Positions 47,077-56,631 are shown, counted from the first letter of the stretch. The stretch is 64,000 bases of DNA from Bacillus pseudomycoides (GCF_002582035.1 NZ_NUQE01000001.1:27154-91153), one strand, 5' to 3'. Numbers and translations are program-made. Notes: generated by a model from the letters alone, not told the origin.

Positions 47077-47829
47077 TCAAGTCGCCTCTTTCAATGTGGA
47101 AAAAAATGTTTCAATTCCTGTATCATCTTGCATCGAAGTAACAATTTGACTTCTTATCTTTTTTATCAATTCGTTGTATACGTTTTCCACTTTTGTTTTA
47201 TCGTCAGAAGATAAAATCTTTTGAATTGCCATAAATACTGGCGACGATTCTTTCTTTAAGAACATTTGATACTCAGTTTGCAAACGAGCTATTACCAACA
47301 TATTATTAATTGTTGACTTCACATTTGTCACTTGAAAATGGTTACACGTTTTTTGTAAAAGAGCCGATTCAATCATTCCTAAACTGCTTACCATTTCTTC
47401 TATCGTTTCATACGTTTGCTGATATAACATAATTTTATGTTCATTAATCTCTTTAATACCTTCTGCCAACGCACGAATCAGTACGACATCATGATTCATT
47501 GAAAGTAAATAATAATATAGTCCACTATAATAATCCCCTGCTAATACTGTTAGTTGGCGCCGCTTATGAAACCCATCCGTCTCCTCTTTATTCGATACTT
47601 TCTCATGTGTATCTAAAGCAATTTGTACAAGCATAATAGTTACTACGTAATGTTCAATTTGCTTTCTATGTAAGTTTGCACTTTTTAAAACGGAATATAA
47701 GAACGCTATTTTTTTTTCATCAATAACTGGTTCTTCAATATATTTTATAAAATAAGGATGGCGTAGTTTTTCATATAGCTGCTCCTTTATATCCGTAAAC
47801 CCTCCGTAGATGTTATCCACAAAAATCAC
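47077..47829 (-). CDS. hepS: Heptaprenyl diphosphate synthase component I
   Basis: Non-catalytic, alpha-helical subunit, 250 residues (GerCA). [24 protein letters not shown] and [15 protein letters not shown] are family-typical. It sets the product chain length with HepT. First gene of hepS-menG-hepT; in B. subtilis mtrB precedes it, absent here. Confidence 0.9.
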   Translation of the reverse strand: MIFVDNIYGGFTDIKEQLYEKLRHPYFIKYIEEPVIDEKKIAFLYSVLKSANLHRKQIEHYVVTIMLVQIALDTHEKVSNKEETDGFHKRRQLTVLAGDYYSGLYYYLLSMNHDVVLIRALAEGIKEINEHKIMLYQQTYETIEEMVSSLGMIESALLQKTCNHFQVTNVKSTINNMLVIARLQTEYQMFLKKESSPVFMAIQKILSSDDKTKVENVYNELIKKIRSQIVTSMQDDTGIETFFSTLKEAT

Positions 47830-47955
47830 CCTTGTTTTCTAATTCATAAAACCTATTATAACACATTCATTCATTTTTCTATAAAGAAAACTTGACGAAA
47901 CGAAACAAAGTAAAAATTGATCTTTATTTCCCCTTATCCTGGTCCTTAGATTAGC

Positions 47956-48009
47956 ATACAGTGAAACTTCCATCAGTAGGGGTCTTATTGTCCGCGAATC
48001 GCGGGATAA
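47956..48009 (+). repeat. bcr1-like repeat, internally deleted, first of a tandem pair
   Basis: ATACAGTGAAACTTCCATCAGTAGGGG joined to TCTTATTGTCCGCGAATCGCGGGATAAA. Shares its end with the next copy. Confidence 0.65.
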
Positions 48010-48150
48010 AGTGAAACTTCCATCAGTGTCATCCACACTGATGAAAAGCTCTCACCAATCTGGCTTTTACGGGTAGTTATCCCCCACCTATCTTCTTCGA
48101 TTTTCTCTGCATCTTGAGGTGGGTCTTACTGCCCGCTAATCGCGGGATAA
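48006..48150 (+). repeat. bcr1-like repeat, full length
   Basis: ATAAAGTGAAACTTCC to CGCGGGATAA, with good arms (CATCAGTGT/ACACTGATG; CCCCCACCT/AGGTGGG). Occupies most of the gap between hepS and folE, where mtrB would be in B. subtilis. Confidence 0.8.
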
Positions 48151-48177
48151 AAAAAGAAAAGCAGTTTCCTGCTTTCC
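48151..48177 (-). terminator. Intrinsic terminator of folE
   Basis: AAAGCAG/CTGCTTT hairpin followed on the minus strand by TCTTTTTTTA. Confidence 0.75.
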
Positions 48178-48179
48178 TA

Positions 48180-48749
48180 CTAATTCGTCTTAATAAAAGA
48201 TAGAATCTCCGCACGTGCTGGTGCATCTGTTTCTAACACACCACGCACTGCAGTCGTTACAGTTTTTGCACCAGGTTTTTTCACACCGCGCATTGTCATG
48301 CACATATGCTCTGCCTCTACAACAACCATTACACCATGCGGCTCTAACACTTCCATAATAGAATCCGCTACTGTTGATGTAATTCTTTCTTGCAATTGTG
48401 GTCGACGCGCAACTGTATCTACTGTACGTGCCAATTTACTTAACCCTGTTACTTTTCCACCACGTGGAATATATGCAACATGAGCAACGCCATAAAACGG
48501 AACAAGATGATGCTCACACATAGAAAAGAACGGAATGTCTTTAACTAATACAAGCTCTTCATGTTCTTCACCAAATACTTTATGTAAATGTTCTTTTGGA
48601 TCTTCATGCATACCAGAGAATACTTCTGCATACATCTTCGCAACACGTTTTGGTGTATCTAATACGCCCTCACGATTTGGATCGTCTCCAATTGCTTCTA
48701 AAATAAGACGTACTGCATGTTCGATCTGTTCTAAGTTTACATTTGCCAT
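48180..48749 (-). CDS. folE: GTP cyclohydrolase I (mtrA of B. subtilis)
   Basis: First step of folate synthesis, zinc-dependent. [17 protein letters not shown] (zinc Cys and His) and [21 protein letters not shown] are diagnostic. 189 residues. The usual downstream partner mtrB (TRAP) is missing. Confidence 0.96.
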   Translation of the reverse strand: MANVNLEQIEHAVRLILEAIGDDPNREGVLDTPKRVAKMYAEVFSGMHEDPKEHLHKVFGEEHEELVLVKDIPFFSMCEHHLVPFYGVAHVAYIPRGGKVTGLSKLARTVDTVARRPQLQERITSTVADSIMEVLEPHGVMVVVEAEHMCMTMRGVKKPGAKTVTTAVRGVLETDAPARAEILSFIKTN

Positions 48750-48821
48750 CCGCTAGCCCTCCCGAATAAAACCTAAACATACTACGAACACATTCTAGCA
48801 TATATATGTTTTTAAAAGCAA

Positions 48822-48856
48822 AAAGAAGAGTTTCCAAAAAGGAAACTCTTCTTCCC
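48822..48856 (-). terminator. Intrinsic terminator of hup
   Basis: GAAGAGTTTCC/GGAAACTCTTC hairpin with TTTTTGC after it. Confidence 0.9.
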
Positions 48857-48872
48857 CGTAAATATGTAAGGA

Positions 48873-49145
48873 TTATTTAACCGCATCTTTTAGCGCTTTA
48901 CCAGGTTTGAATGCAGGTACTTTGCTTGCCGCGATTTCAATTTCCTCACCAGTTTGTGGGTTGCGTCCTTTACGAGCCGCACGCTCACGAACTTCGAAGT
49001 TACCAAATCCGATAAGTTGTACTTTATCACCTTGCTTTAAAGCTTCTAAGATGGAATCAAAAACAGCGTCAACTGCTTTTGTTGCGTCCTTTTTAGAAAG
49101 GGAACTTGCTTCTGCAACAGCATTGATTAAATCTGTCTTGTTCAT
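48873..49145 (-). CDS. hup: HU-type DNA-binding protein HBsu
   Basis: 90-residue nucleoid protein: [43 protein letters not shown] with the DNA-binding arm. GGGAGGAGGTGAATGGC precedes the ATG at 49143-49145; upstream codons in frame are not used. Between folE and spoIVA. Confidence 0.97.
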   Translation of the reverse strand: MNKTDLINAVAEASSLSKKDATKAVDAVFDSILEALKQGDKVQLIGFGNFEVRERAARKGRNPQTGEEIEIAASKVPAFKPGKALKDAVK

Positions 49146-49402
49146 GCCATTCACCTCCTCCCAAAGATACGACTGTATAATGATCATAAAATGAGTCTTA
49201 CCTTCATTTGTAGGCAATTTTTACAAATTCTATACTACAAAGATGTAGATAAAATCATTATCAAGGCCTATATTATACGATTCTCCTTTATAATTCAATA
49301 TTTTTAAAGAAAATGTTGCCATGAAAATGCGAAAAACTGATGAAACTTGACAATTAACTATAAAGTATTAGATAATGGCATTTTGTTTTTCTATGAAAAA
49401 CA

Positions 49403-49432
49403 AAAAAAGACCCCCAAATAAGGAGTCTTTCA
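49403..49432 (-). terminator. Intrinsic terminator of spoIVA
   Basis: AAAGACTCC/GGGGGTCTTT hairpin then TTTTG on the minus strand. Confidence 0.75.
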
Positions 49433-49433
49433 A

Positions 49434-50912
49434 TTATAAAATAATTGCTATTAAGCCGCCTGATCCCTCATTTATAATCCGTTCTAACGTTTCCTTTAAT
49501 TTATAACGAGCATTTTCTGGCATTAATGATAACTTCGCCTGAATCCCTTCTCGAACGATAGAGCTAAGTGATCGCCCAAAAATATCTGAATTCCAAATAG
49601 AAAGTGGGTCATCTTCAAAATCTTGCATTAAATAACGAACAAGCTCTTCGCTTTGCTTCTCCGTTCCAATAATTGGTTCAAATGTTGATTCCACATCGAC
49701 TTTAATCATATGAATAGATGGGGCAACAGCTTTTAATTTCACACCAAAGCGTGATCCATGTCGAATAATTTCCGGCTCATCTAAGCTCATATCTGCTAGC
49801 GCCGGTGCTGCAACACCGTATCCTGTTTGTTTTACCATTTTTAGTGCATCTGCAACTTGATCATATTCTGTTTTCGCATGAGCAAGGTCAAGCATTAACT
49901 TTAATAAATGATCTCTACCACGAATTTCGACGCCTACCACTTCTTTTAAAATTTGGTCATACAATTCATCTGGTGCATATAAGTCTATCTCTGCAACACC
50001 TTGCCCCATATCAATTCCTGCAAGACTTGCACGATCGATAAATTCATATTGACTAAATTGCCATACAACGCGGTCAACATCCCGAAGACGCTTAATGTCT
50101 TTTACTGTTTCTTGGACAGCCTCTTGATAGCTTTGACGAAGCCAGTGGTTGTCATTTAACACCATTACCCAACTCGGAAGATTTACATTCACTTCTAAAA
50201 CCGGGAACTCGTATAATGCCTCGCGTAGCACATTATATACATCCCCTTCTCTTAATCCTTCTACGCTCATTGCCAACACTGGAATGTCATACTCTTCTAC
50301 TAAACTTTGACGAAGTTGTTCTGTATCAGGATGATATGGTTGTACTGTATTAATAATCATAATGAAAGGTTTTCCGACTTCTTTTAATTCATTTACGACC
50401 CGGCCTTCCGCTTCAATGTAATCGCGGCGGGGGATTTCTCCAATTGTTCCATCGGTTGTAATAACTACACCGATTGTAGAATGTTCTTGAATTACTTTCC
50501 GTGTCCCAATTTCCGCTGCTTCATGAAATGGAATCGGTTCTTCATACCATGGTGTATTAATCATACGTGGTCCATTTTCGTCTTCATATCCTTTCGCTCC
50601 TGGGACAGTATAGCCTACACAATCTACTAAGCGGATATTCACATCGAGTCCATCATCAACATGGATAGAAACCGCTTGGTTTGGAACAAACTTGGGCTCT
50701 GTTGTCATTATTGTACGTCCTGCTGCACTTTGCGGCAGTTCATCTTGTGCACGTTGACGATCCGAATCATTTTCGATATTAGGAATAACAACTAACTCCA
50801 TAAACTTCTTAATAAAAGTAGATTTTCCTGTTCGAACAGCTCCTACAACCCCTAGATAAATATCACCGCCTGTACGCTCAGCGATATCTTTAAAAATATC
50901 AACCTTTTCCAA
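49434..50912 (-). CDS. spoIVA: Spore coat morphogenetic ATPase SpoIVA
   Basis: 492 residues. Walker A GAVRTGKST (about 24-32) in a TRAFAC-type ATPase domain; the C terminus EGIQAKLSLMPENARYKLKETL and GGLIAIIL binds the spore membrane surface with SpoVM. Polymerises to form the coat basement layer. A sigma-E-like promoter lies 65-95 bp upstream. Order hup-spoIVA matches B. subtilis. Confidence 0.98.
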   Translation of the reverse strand: MEKVDIFKDIAERTGGDIYLGVVGAVRTGKSTFIKKFMELVVIPNIENDSDRQRAQDELPQSAAGRTIMTTEPKFVPNQAVSIHVDDGLDVNIRLVDCVGYTVPGAKGYEDENGPRMINTPWYEEPIPFHEAAEIGTRKVIQEHSTIGVVITTDGTIGEIPRRDYIEAEGRVVNELKEVGKPFIMIINTVQPYHPDTEQLRQSLVEEYDIPVLAMSVEGLREGDVYNVLREALYEFPVLEVNVNLPSWVMVLNDNHWLRQSYQEAVQETVKDIKRLRDVDRVVWQFSQYEFIDRASLAGIDMGQGVAEIDLYAPDELYDQILKEVVGVEIRGRDHLLKLMLDLAHAKTEYDQVADALKMVKQTGYGVAAPALADMSLDEPEIIRHGSRFGVKLKAVAPSIHMIKVDVESTFEPIIGTEKQSEELVRYLMQDFEDDPLSIWNSDIFGRSLSSIVREGIQAKLSLMPENARYKLKETLERIINEGSGGLIAIIL

Positions 50913-50975
50913 GTGATTCCCTCCCTCAACATTTTTGGGAATAAATCATGATTATTCTTGTAGTTTGGACTGTAC

Positions 50976-51005
50976 AGCATATGATTTTGTCCCAATTTCA
51001 TATGA
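50976..51005 (-). promoter_or_regulatory. Sigma-E-type promoter of spoIVA
   Basis: Minus strand TCATATGA (50998-51005), 14-base spacer, CATATGCT (50976-50983), close to the mother-cell sigma-E consensus. Confidence 0.5.
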
Positions 51006-51051
51006 CTATTTAAAAAGAACTTTTTGTATACGATGCAAATGTTTCAAGAAG

Positions 51052-51096
51052 TAAAAAAACCTTCTTCTAGAACTTATTCGTTAGAAGAAAGGTTCA
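51052..51096 (-). terminator. Intrinsic terminator of yphF
   Basis: AACCTTTCTTCTA/TAGAAGAAGGTT hairpin then TTTTTT on the minus strand. Confidence 0.8.
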
Positions 51097-51103
51097 TGAC
51101 TTA

Positions 51104-51814
51104 TCACTTAAAAAAAATTGGTTCTTTGTTCTTTACTGTATACGGCAAAGAATACACAGGGACAAATGGAGTATGTTTCACAAGCAACTGGCGAATATCT
51201 TCTCCTTCTTTCACTTCATCACCATATTTTTGTAACATGTCGTTTAAGTCAACGCGATAATCAATATATACTTCACCTTTCTCGTCAATAACAAAAGGCA
51301 GATTCTTACCAGAATATGGACTTTCCACTTGAGGAATTTCTTTATATCCCATTTTTTTATAATCAAGCTCATACACACCATCTGTAATTATTTTTTTAAA
51401 CGGTGGATATTGATACTTATCACGATAGATTTGTAGTCTCAACTTTAATTCTTGAATCTGTTCAGCCATTCGAACATCAATTAATTTCACAGTTGGATTT
51501 GTTTCTACATCAACTAGTACATACTGATAAATGCCTCCGCTTTCAAAAGCATTTCCAGGTGGCTCTTGCATAAACCTAGGCGTCAGCTTTTGAAAATCAA
51601 TTGGATATTTTTGATAGATTGGTGTATTCATATCGCGCGTTTTAATAGGTAATACATTATCATTTTGTTCTCTATATGTATTAACTGCTGTTTGCACCGC
51701 TTGTAATTGATCTTCATATGGTACTACATTTTGTTGTACTTTTTCTTTTGGATATAGACACCCCGATAGCATGCTGGTGCAACACAATACGAAAATCATT
51801 AGTGTTTTCTTCAT
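51104..51814 (-). CDS. yphF: Lipoprotein YphF
   Basis: 236 residues with a lipoprotein signal (MLSGC lipobox near residue 19). The rest is soluble outside the membrane: PPGNAFESGGIYQYVLVDVE and YPPFKKIITDGVYELDY are typical. Function unknown; the neighbour of spoIVA and yphE. AAAGGACGG precedes the ATG. Confidence 0.85.
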   Translation of the reverse strand: MKKTLMIFVLCCTSMLSGCLYPKEKVQQNVVPYEDQLQAVQTAVNTYREQNDNVLPIKTRDMNTPIYQKYPIDFQKLTPRFMQEPPGNAFESGGIYQYVLVDVETNPTVKLIDVRMAEQIQELKLRLQIYRDKYQYPPFKKIITDGVYELDYKKMGYKEIPQVESPYSGKNLPFVIDEKGEVYIDYRVDLNDMLQKYGDEVKEGEDIRQLLVKHTPFVPVYSLPYTVKNKEPIFFK

Positions 51815-51835
51815 CAGAAATCCGTCCTTTAGTTT

Positions 51836-52039
51836 CTATTGTTCAATTGGCCCACTAAATACAACAAGAAAAATAATAACTCCAGATACGACCATACATG
51901 CATATGCAAGTATAGCTGTAACCCCTTTCAAAAACGCATTCTTTATTTTATGGCGACTTAACAAAATGAAAATAACAGCAATAAACATGAGAGCCATTGC
52001 TCCCAAAGAAAACCACATCTTTATAAGTCCAGCAGACAT
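51836..52039 (-). CDS. yphE: YphE (DUF2768)
   Basis: 67-residue protein with two membrane segments (MWFSLGAMALMFIAVIFILL and GVTAILAYACMVVSGVIIFLV). Same length as B. subtilis YphE. AGGGG precedes the ATG. Function unknown, probably sporulation-linked by its neighbours. Confidence 0.85.
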   Translation of the reverse strand: MSAGLIKMWFSLGAMALMFIAVIFILLSRHKIKNAFLKGVTAILAYACMVVSGVIIFLVVFSGPIEQ

Positions 52040-52149
52040 ATATACACCCCTTTATTTTAATGTATTTTCCTACTATTTTAACAAATTATAATTTTTAAAC
52101 AAATATATAAATCCATTTTAACATATAAGTATAAGTGCTACTATGTAGC

Positions 52150-52253
52150 ATAAAGTGAAACTTCCATCAGTAGTTTTTTCATCTCCACCTATCTTCTTAG
52201 TTCTTTCGGCATCTTGAGGTGTGGGGCCCACTGCCCACGAATAGCGGGATAAA
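52150..52253 (+). repeat. bcr1-like repeat, internally deleted
   Basis: ATAAAGTGAAACTTCCATCAG, short junction, then TCCACCTATCTTCTTAG...TTGAGGTGTGG and GCGGGATAAA. It lacks the CCCAATCGGG box. It is the main content of the gap between yphE and the spoVIF-like gene. Confidence 0.75.
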
Positions 52254-52292
52254 CAAAAAAACCGAAGCGAACAAGACTTCTTCGCTTCGGTT
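52254..52292 (-). terminator. Intrinsic terminator of the SpoVIF-like gene
   Basis: AACCGAAGCGAA/TTCGCTTCGGTT hairpin then a T run on the minus strand. Confidence 0.9.
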
Positions 52293-52373
52293 GACCAAAT
52301 ATTCCCACAAACAGCTCATATTCATTCCTTCATCATATCGTATGCAATATATATAATAGTGGTTTCTCGTACT

Positions 52374-52625
52374 TTATTTTTTAAACATTTTACTTAATGC
52401 GCTAAAATCGGTTGGCATGTTATTATTAATAATCGCATTTACAATTTGATCTTCTTTCTCTTTTGATACATCTTTTCCTGCCAGCGTTGCAACTTGATGA
52501 ATTAACTGACGTAACACTTGCTCATCTCGCAAATTTGCATTTTGGACAGAAGAGGCTAATTTAAAAATATCATCTTTTTTTACCTTCGATTCCTTTTCAA
52601 TATTGTTGAATAAATTATTATCCAC
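52374..52625 (-). CDS. Stage VI sporulation protein F-like
   Basis: 83 residues. DNNLFNNIEKESKVKKDDIF, LASSVQNANLRDEQVLRQL and the IVNAIINNNMPTDFSALSKM ending match SpoVIF of B. subtilis, a coat-assembly factor encoded elsewhere there. Starts at a GTG (52623-52625) with AGGGTGA six to eight bases upstream; a longer frame would add a false hydrophobic N terminus. Paralogue or relocated copy. Confidence 0.75.
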   Translation of the reverse strand: MDNNLFNNIEKESKVKKDDIFKLASSVQNANLRDEQVLRQLIHQVATLAGKDVSKEKEDQIVNAIINNNMPTDFSALSKMFKK

Positions 52626-52697
52626 TTTGTTCACCCTCTCTTGTAATCTACACTTCATGGTATGCAGAAAAAAAAGAATGGTGAAAAGACCCAAAAT

Positions 52698-52742
52698 AAG
52701 AAAAAGCTGCACAAATGTATCTTTACACTTGTACAGCTTTTC
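52698..52742 (-). terminator. Intrinsic terminator of gpsA
   Basis: AAAAGCTGTACAAGTGT/ACATTTGTGCAGCTTTTT hairpin then TCTTATTTT on the minus strand. Confidence 0.85.
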
Positions 52743-53765
52743 TTACAACAAATCTGGAATTTCTTCTACCTCATGTTTACGCACACGCCCCATCAGCGTT
52801 CCTACAGCATCTTTTACACTTTTCTCATTAAATAATACATCATATAAGGCAGCTGTAATCGGCATTTCTACATTCATTTTCTTTGCCATCTCATGTGCAG
52901 CTTTTGTTGTCCGCACACCTTCAACAACCATCCCCATATTATCTAGCACTTCGTTTAACGAGCAACCTTTACCAAGCAAGTTACCAGCACGCCAATTTCG
53001 ACTATGGACACTCGTACACGTTACAATTAAATCTCCCATACCTGTCAAGCCAGCAAACGTTAAGGGATTACCACCCATTTTACGACCCAAGCGAGCAATT
53101 TCTGTTAAACCACGCGTCATAAGTGCCGCCTTTGCATTATCACCTAAGCCAAGTCCATCAGTAATACCAGCAGCAAGGGCAATAATATTTTTTAGCGCTC
53201 CCCCAAGTTCAACTCCAACGATATCTGGGTTTGTATATACACGAAAATAGCTATTCATAAATAAGTCTTGAACCTCTTCAGCTGCTTCCATACGCTTTGC
53301 AGCTGATGTAACTGTTGTAGCTTGACGCAATCCAACTTCCTCTGCATGACTCGGTCCCGATAAGACAACAACATCTCGAATGAGATGTGCCGGAATTTCT
53401 TCTTCAATCACTTCCGAAATACGCTTTGAAGTTCCTGGTTCAATTCCTTTACTCGCATGAATCCAAGTCATTGGCTGCGAAACAAGTTCTTTCATATCTC
53501 CCAATACTTCTCTGTATGCTTTTGTAGGGACAACGAGAAGTACTGTATCTACACCTGCTAGTGCTTCTTCTAAGGAAGAGTAAGCAACGATATTAGCTGG
53601 CAGTGTAATCCCTGGAAGATAGCGACTATTCTCATGTTTCTCATTAATTTCATTCATGAGTTCCATTCGATTTCCCCAAAGACGTACATCATGGCCGTTG
53701 TCAGCTAATACCATTGCTAACGCCGTTCCCCAGCTACCTGCTCCTACTACTGTGATTTTTTTCAT
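52743..53765 (-). CDS. gpsA: Glycerol-3-phosphate dehydrogenase [NAD(P)+]
   Basis: Makes glycerol 3-phosphate for phospholipids. [20 protein letters not shown] (Rossmann), [27 protein letters not shown] and [16 protein letters not shown] are diagnostic. 340 residues. Behind der, as in B. subtilis. Confidence 0.97.
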   Translation of the reverse strand: MKKITVVGAGSWGTALAMVLADNGHDVRLWGNRMELMNEINEKHENSRYLPGITLPANIVAYSSLEEALAGVDTVLLVVPTKAYREVLGDMKELVSQPMTWIHASKGIEPGTSKRISEVIEEEIPAHLIRDVVVLSGPSHAEEVGLRQATTVTSAAKRMEAAEEVQDLFMNSYFRVYTNPDIVGVELGGALKNIIALAAGITDGLGLGDNAKAALMTRGLTEIARLGRKMGGNPLTFAGLTGMGDLIVTCTSVHSRNWRAGNLLGKGCSLNEVLDNMGMVVEGVRTTKAAHEMAKKMNVEMPITAALYDVLFNEKSVKDAVGTLMGRVRKHEVEEIPDLL

Positions 53766-53783
53766 AAAATCACATCCTCTCCA

Positions 53784-55094
53784 TTAGTCTCGTGCTCTTG
53801 CAATAATTTTAATCGGTGTTCCTACGAAACCAAACGAATCACGCAGACGGTTTTTCAAGAAACGCTCATATGAGAAGTGCAGTAACTCTGGATCATTTAC
53901 GAATACAACAAATGTTGGTGGTTTCACCGCGACTTGCGTTGCGTAGAAGATTTTCAAACGTTGTCCATTATGTGTTGGTGTTGGATTCATTGCAACAGCA
54001 TCCATAATTACGTCGTTTAATACGTTTGTTTGTACACGAATACTATGACTTGCATTTACCTCATTAATAACAGGAATCAATGTATGTGTACGTTTTCTCG
54101 TTTTTGCAGATAAAAATACAATCGGTGCATAATCTAAAAATTGGAAGTGAGCACGAATATTCTCTTCGAATTCCTTCATCGTTTTCTCATCTTTTTCAAC
54201 CGCATCCCATTTATTTACAACGATAATAACAGCACGACCTGAATCATGCGCATATCCAGCGATTTTTTTATCTTGTTCAATAATTCCTTCTTCACCATCT
54301 AAAACAACTAAAACAACGTCAGAGCGTTCAATTGCTCGAAGTGCGCGAAGTACACTATATTTTTCGGTACTTTCATATACTTTTCCTTTTTTACGCATTC
54401 CTGCAGTATCAATGATAACGTAATCTTGTCCATCTTTACTGTACGGAGTATCAACTGCATCACGAGTTGTACCCGCTACATTACTAACGATTACACGCTC
54501 TTGACCAAGCAATGCATTTACCATTGATGATTTCCCAACATTCGGACGACCAATTAAGCTGAATTTAATTGTTTCATCATCGTATGCTTCTTCTTCAATT
54601 TTCGGGAAATGTTTTGCTGCTTCATCTAATAAGTCCCCTAAACCTAAACCATGTGTACCAGAAATCGGAAATGGCTCTCCAAATCCTAACGCATAAAAAT
54701 CATAAATATCGCTGCGCATCTCTGGGTTATCTACTTTGTTGACCGCTAATACAACTGGCTTTTTAGAACGATATAAAATCTTTGCAACTTCTTCATCCGC
54801 AGCTGTTACACCGTCGCGACCATTTGTCATAAAAATGATAACATCAGCCTCATCAATCGCAACTTCTGCTTGTTGACGAATTTGTGTCAAAAATGGTTCG
54901 TCCCCAATATCAATTCCACCTGTATCAATAATGTTAAATTCATGATTTAACCATTCTCCTGCACTATAAATGCGATCTCGTGTTACACCAGGAATATCTT
55001 CTACAATGGACACTCTTTCCCCAACAATTCTATTGAAAATAGTAGATTTTCCAACGTTTGGGCGTCCTACTATTGCCACTACCGGTTTTGGCAT
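53784..55094 (-). CDS. der: GTPase Der (EngA)
   Basis: Ribosome-assembly GTPase with two G domains: [20 protein letters not shown] and [20 protein letters not shown], then a C-terminal KH-like domain. 436 residues. AAAGGATG before the ATG. Confidence 0.98.
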   Translation of the reverse strand: MPKPVVAIVGRPNVGKSTIFNRIVGERVSIVEDIPGVTRDRIYSAGEWLNHEFNIIDTGGIDIGDEPFLTQIRQQAEVAIDEADVIIFMTNGRDGVTAADEEVAKILYRSKKPVVLAVNKVDNPEMRSDIYDFYALGFGEPFPISGTHGLGLGDLLDEAAKHFPKIEEEAYDDETIKFSLIGRPNVGKSSMVNALLGQERVIVSNVAGTTRDAVDTPYSKDGQDYVIIDTAGMRKKGKVYESTEKYSVLRALRAIERSDVVLVVLDGEEGIIEQDKKIAGYAHDSGRAVIIVVNKWDAVEKDEKTMKEFEENIRAHFQFLDYAPIVFLSAKTRKRTHTLIPVINEVNASHSIRVQTNVLNDVIMDAVAMNPTPTHNGQRLKIFYATQVAVKPPTFVVFVNDPELLHFSYERFLKNRLRDSFGFVGTPIKIIARARD

Positions 55095-55130
55095 ATACTT
55101 TCATCCTTTCTATTTGCTTCTGTTATTATG

Positions 55131-55158
55131 TAAAAAACCCTTCTTTGTGCAAGAAGGG
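55131..55158 (-). terminator. Intrinsic terminator before der
   Basis: CCCTTCTT/AAGAAGGG hairpin then TTTTTTA on the minus strand. It ends transcripts of the decayed locus at 55215-55634. Confidence 0.85.
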
Positions 55159-55214
55159 ATTTGCATTCCAGAATATTTCTCTTCATATCAAAACATCTCA
55201 TATTATAGCACATT

Positions 55215-55398
55215 TCAAGAATGTTTCACAATAATATATAGGTTCTCTTGTAAGCGATGTGCAATTCCATCTAAAATTGCTTCTAAATTATTAGCAACAA
55301 TCTCCATTTCTTCTACGTGTTTCACATACAAATAATGGAGCACCGCCAGCGAATTTTTCTGGAATTGTTGTAATGACAGCAAGAATACATTTTTCCAT
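55215..55398 (-). pseudogene. Frameshifted capping-subunit gene of the YIEGIA/SeaA pair
   Basis: Reading from the ATG at 55398 gives MEKCILAVITT, then PEKFAGGAPLFVCE. The frame is then broken, but the next frame continues HVEEMEIVANNLEAILDGI and AHRLQENLYIIVKHS to a stop at 55215. Removing one A in the AAA at 55320-55322 joins both into a 60-residue protein. The same edit gives the upstream gene its own TAG stop. The protein looks like the small partner of YIEGIA-family spore proteins (from memory). It is probably inactive. Confidence 0.75.
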
Positions 55399-55634
55399 CC
55401 CCTTCCATTAGGAGCCTCAGAAGACATATGAACAGCACTTTCTAACGTCGGGACATTTCCGATGACTTGAATAGCTTTCTTCACGTCTTGATCTTGCAGC
55501 AAAACAAACACACCTATTCTTCCATTATTTAAATCCTGTTTTGCAAGCGAATTGAATACTGCCTTGTATCAGTTTGAAGCATTAACTGTCCCAACAATTA
55601 CTCCAAGTAAAATAGCTGATGTATATGAATTCAT
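55308..55634 (-). pseudogene. seaA: Decayed SeaA/YphB (YIEGIA-family) gene
   Basis: Only the first codons (MNSYTSAILLGVIVGT, a membrane segment) and a C-terminal part (LNNGRIGVFVLLQDQDVKK, then IQVIGNVPTLESAVHMSS) remain, in one frame and separated by a TGA (55569-55571). The family is nearly 300 residues as I recall, so most of the membrane and middle part is deleted. The start codon is built from the TTTAT end of the repeat at 55633, leaving no ribosome site. Position between der and yphA is that of seaA/yphB in B. subtilis. Confidence 0.65.
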
Positions 55635-55740
55635 AAAGTGAATCTTTAATCAGTGGGGGTTTTCTTCATCCCCCACTGATTATTAGTGGAACCAATCAGG
55701 CTTTTACGGGCAGTAATACTCCCACGAATAGCGGGATAAA
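55633..55740 (+). repeat. bcr1-like repeat at the decayed seaA start
   Basis: ATAAAGTGAATC...CAGTGGGGG/CCCCCACTG hairpin, AACCAATCAGGCTTTTACGGGCAG and GCGGGATAAA. It abuts both the start codon of the remnant and the stop codon of yphA. Confidence 0.75.
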
Positions 55741-56340
55741 CTATCCTTGTCTCTCCTTCACTTGTTTTTGCTTAAATTGCCCTGTGTATGTCATTATTTT
55801 TCCAACGCTATATAGAAGACTAAAGAACATTGTGGACATAGCAATCATATTAAAAAACTGCAAGCTACCTAGTTGATACGGAAAATTGAGGTTCTTTAAA
55901 ACAAAAGCTACAAACACCTCACCTTGCAAAGCCCCTACATATAATCCCCATATACGTAATAAACGATCTCGATGCAATAAAATAGATGCATATACGAGAA
56001 TACCACTTAACATCCATGTACGATTTATGACAATCCAAATCGGATCGTATAATTCTATTAACGAAAAACTTGTATATAACATTGCAATTATAAGCGCACA
56101 AAGTAAAGTATAGATTTTTTTCCATACTGAATATAATGCGATTCCAATAAATGAAATTCCGCCCAACAAAAGAGCGTTTACTGAGATTGTGAAAGAAGAA
56201 ATTGAAATCGTTGTTTGCGAACAACTAATAAATAATAAAATAGCAGCACTAACACAAAGTCTAAGCATATCTTTTCTCAAAAAAAATGTTGCAACAATCC
56301 ATCCCATCCACGCTAAAAAATAAAAATAACTTCCTTCCAA
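55741..56340 (-). CDS. yphA: YphA membrane protein
   Basis: 199 residues, about six to seven membrane segments, equal in length to B. subtilis YphA. Starts at a TTG (56338-56340) with GGAGGTGATAAC directly upstream; a longer ATG frame would consume that site. Function unknown; located between seaA and ypzI as in B. subtilis. Confidence 0.82.
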   Translation of the reverse strand: MEGSYFYFLAWMGWIVATFFLRKDMLRLCVSAAILLFISCSQTTISISSFTISVNALLLGGISFIGIALYSVWKKIYTLLCALIIAMLYTSFSLIELYDPIWIVINRTWMLSGILVYASILLHRDRLLRIWGLYVGALQGEVFVAFVLKNLNFPYQLGSLQFFNMIAMSTMFFSLLYSVGKIMTYTGQFKQKQVKERQG

Positions 56341-56456
56341 GTTATCACCTCCTATTATTTCCATTATGGGAATTTTTCACAAAAAATAATCCTAGTCTAC
56401 AGCTGCATATTTTTAAAAATAACAGCAACACTTTGTACTAAGGAGGTGGAGATATC

Positions 56457-56591
56457 ATGGGTAAAGATCGTCAAGAAAAAAAATTGAAGCAATCGCGACG
56501 TGTGGAATCTGACCGCAGTCAGTCACTACAATATCCGGGCGCAACAGGATTGGATACACCGGAGCAAGCGCGAAAACAAAATCAACATTAA
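56457..56591 (+). CDS. ypzI: YpzI family protein
   Basis: 44-residue basic polar protein: MGKDRQEKKLKQSRRVESDR and TGLDTPEQARKQNQH. Matches YpzI. AAGGAGGTGGAG lies seven bases before the ATG. Divergent from yphA. Function unknown. Confidence 0.85.
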   Translation: MGKDRQEKKLKQSRRVESDRSQSLQYPGATGLDTPEQARKQNQH

Positions 56592-56595
56592 AACA

Positions 56596-56624
56596 AAAAA
56601 ACAGCCAACATGTCGTTGGCTGTT
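56596..56624 (-). terminator. Hairpin terminator between ypzI and fni
   Basis: ACAGCCAAC/GTTGGCTGT with a T run on the minus strand, so it fits the end of the fni transcript; on the plus strand the tail is weak. Confidence 0.6.
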
Positions 56625-56631
56625 ACTTTGT

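Noticed and set aside
47839-48036. Candidate small gene in the mtrB position
   Set aside because: It is encoded largely by a bcr1-like repeat and has no similarity to TRAP.
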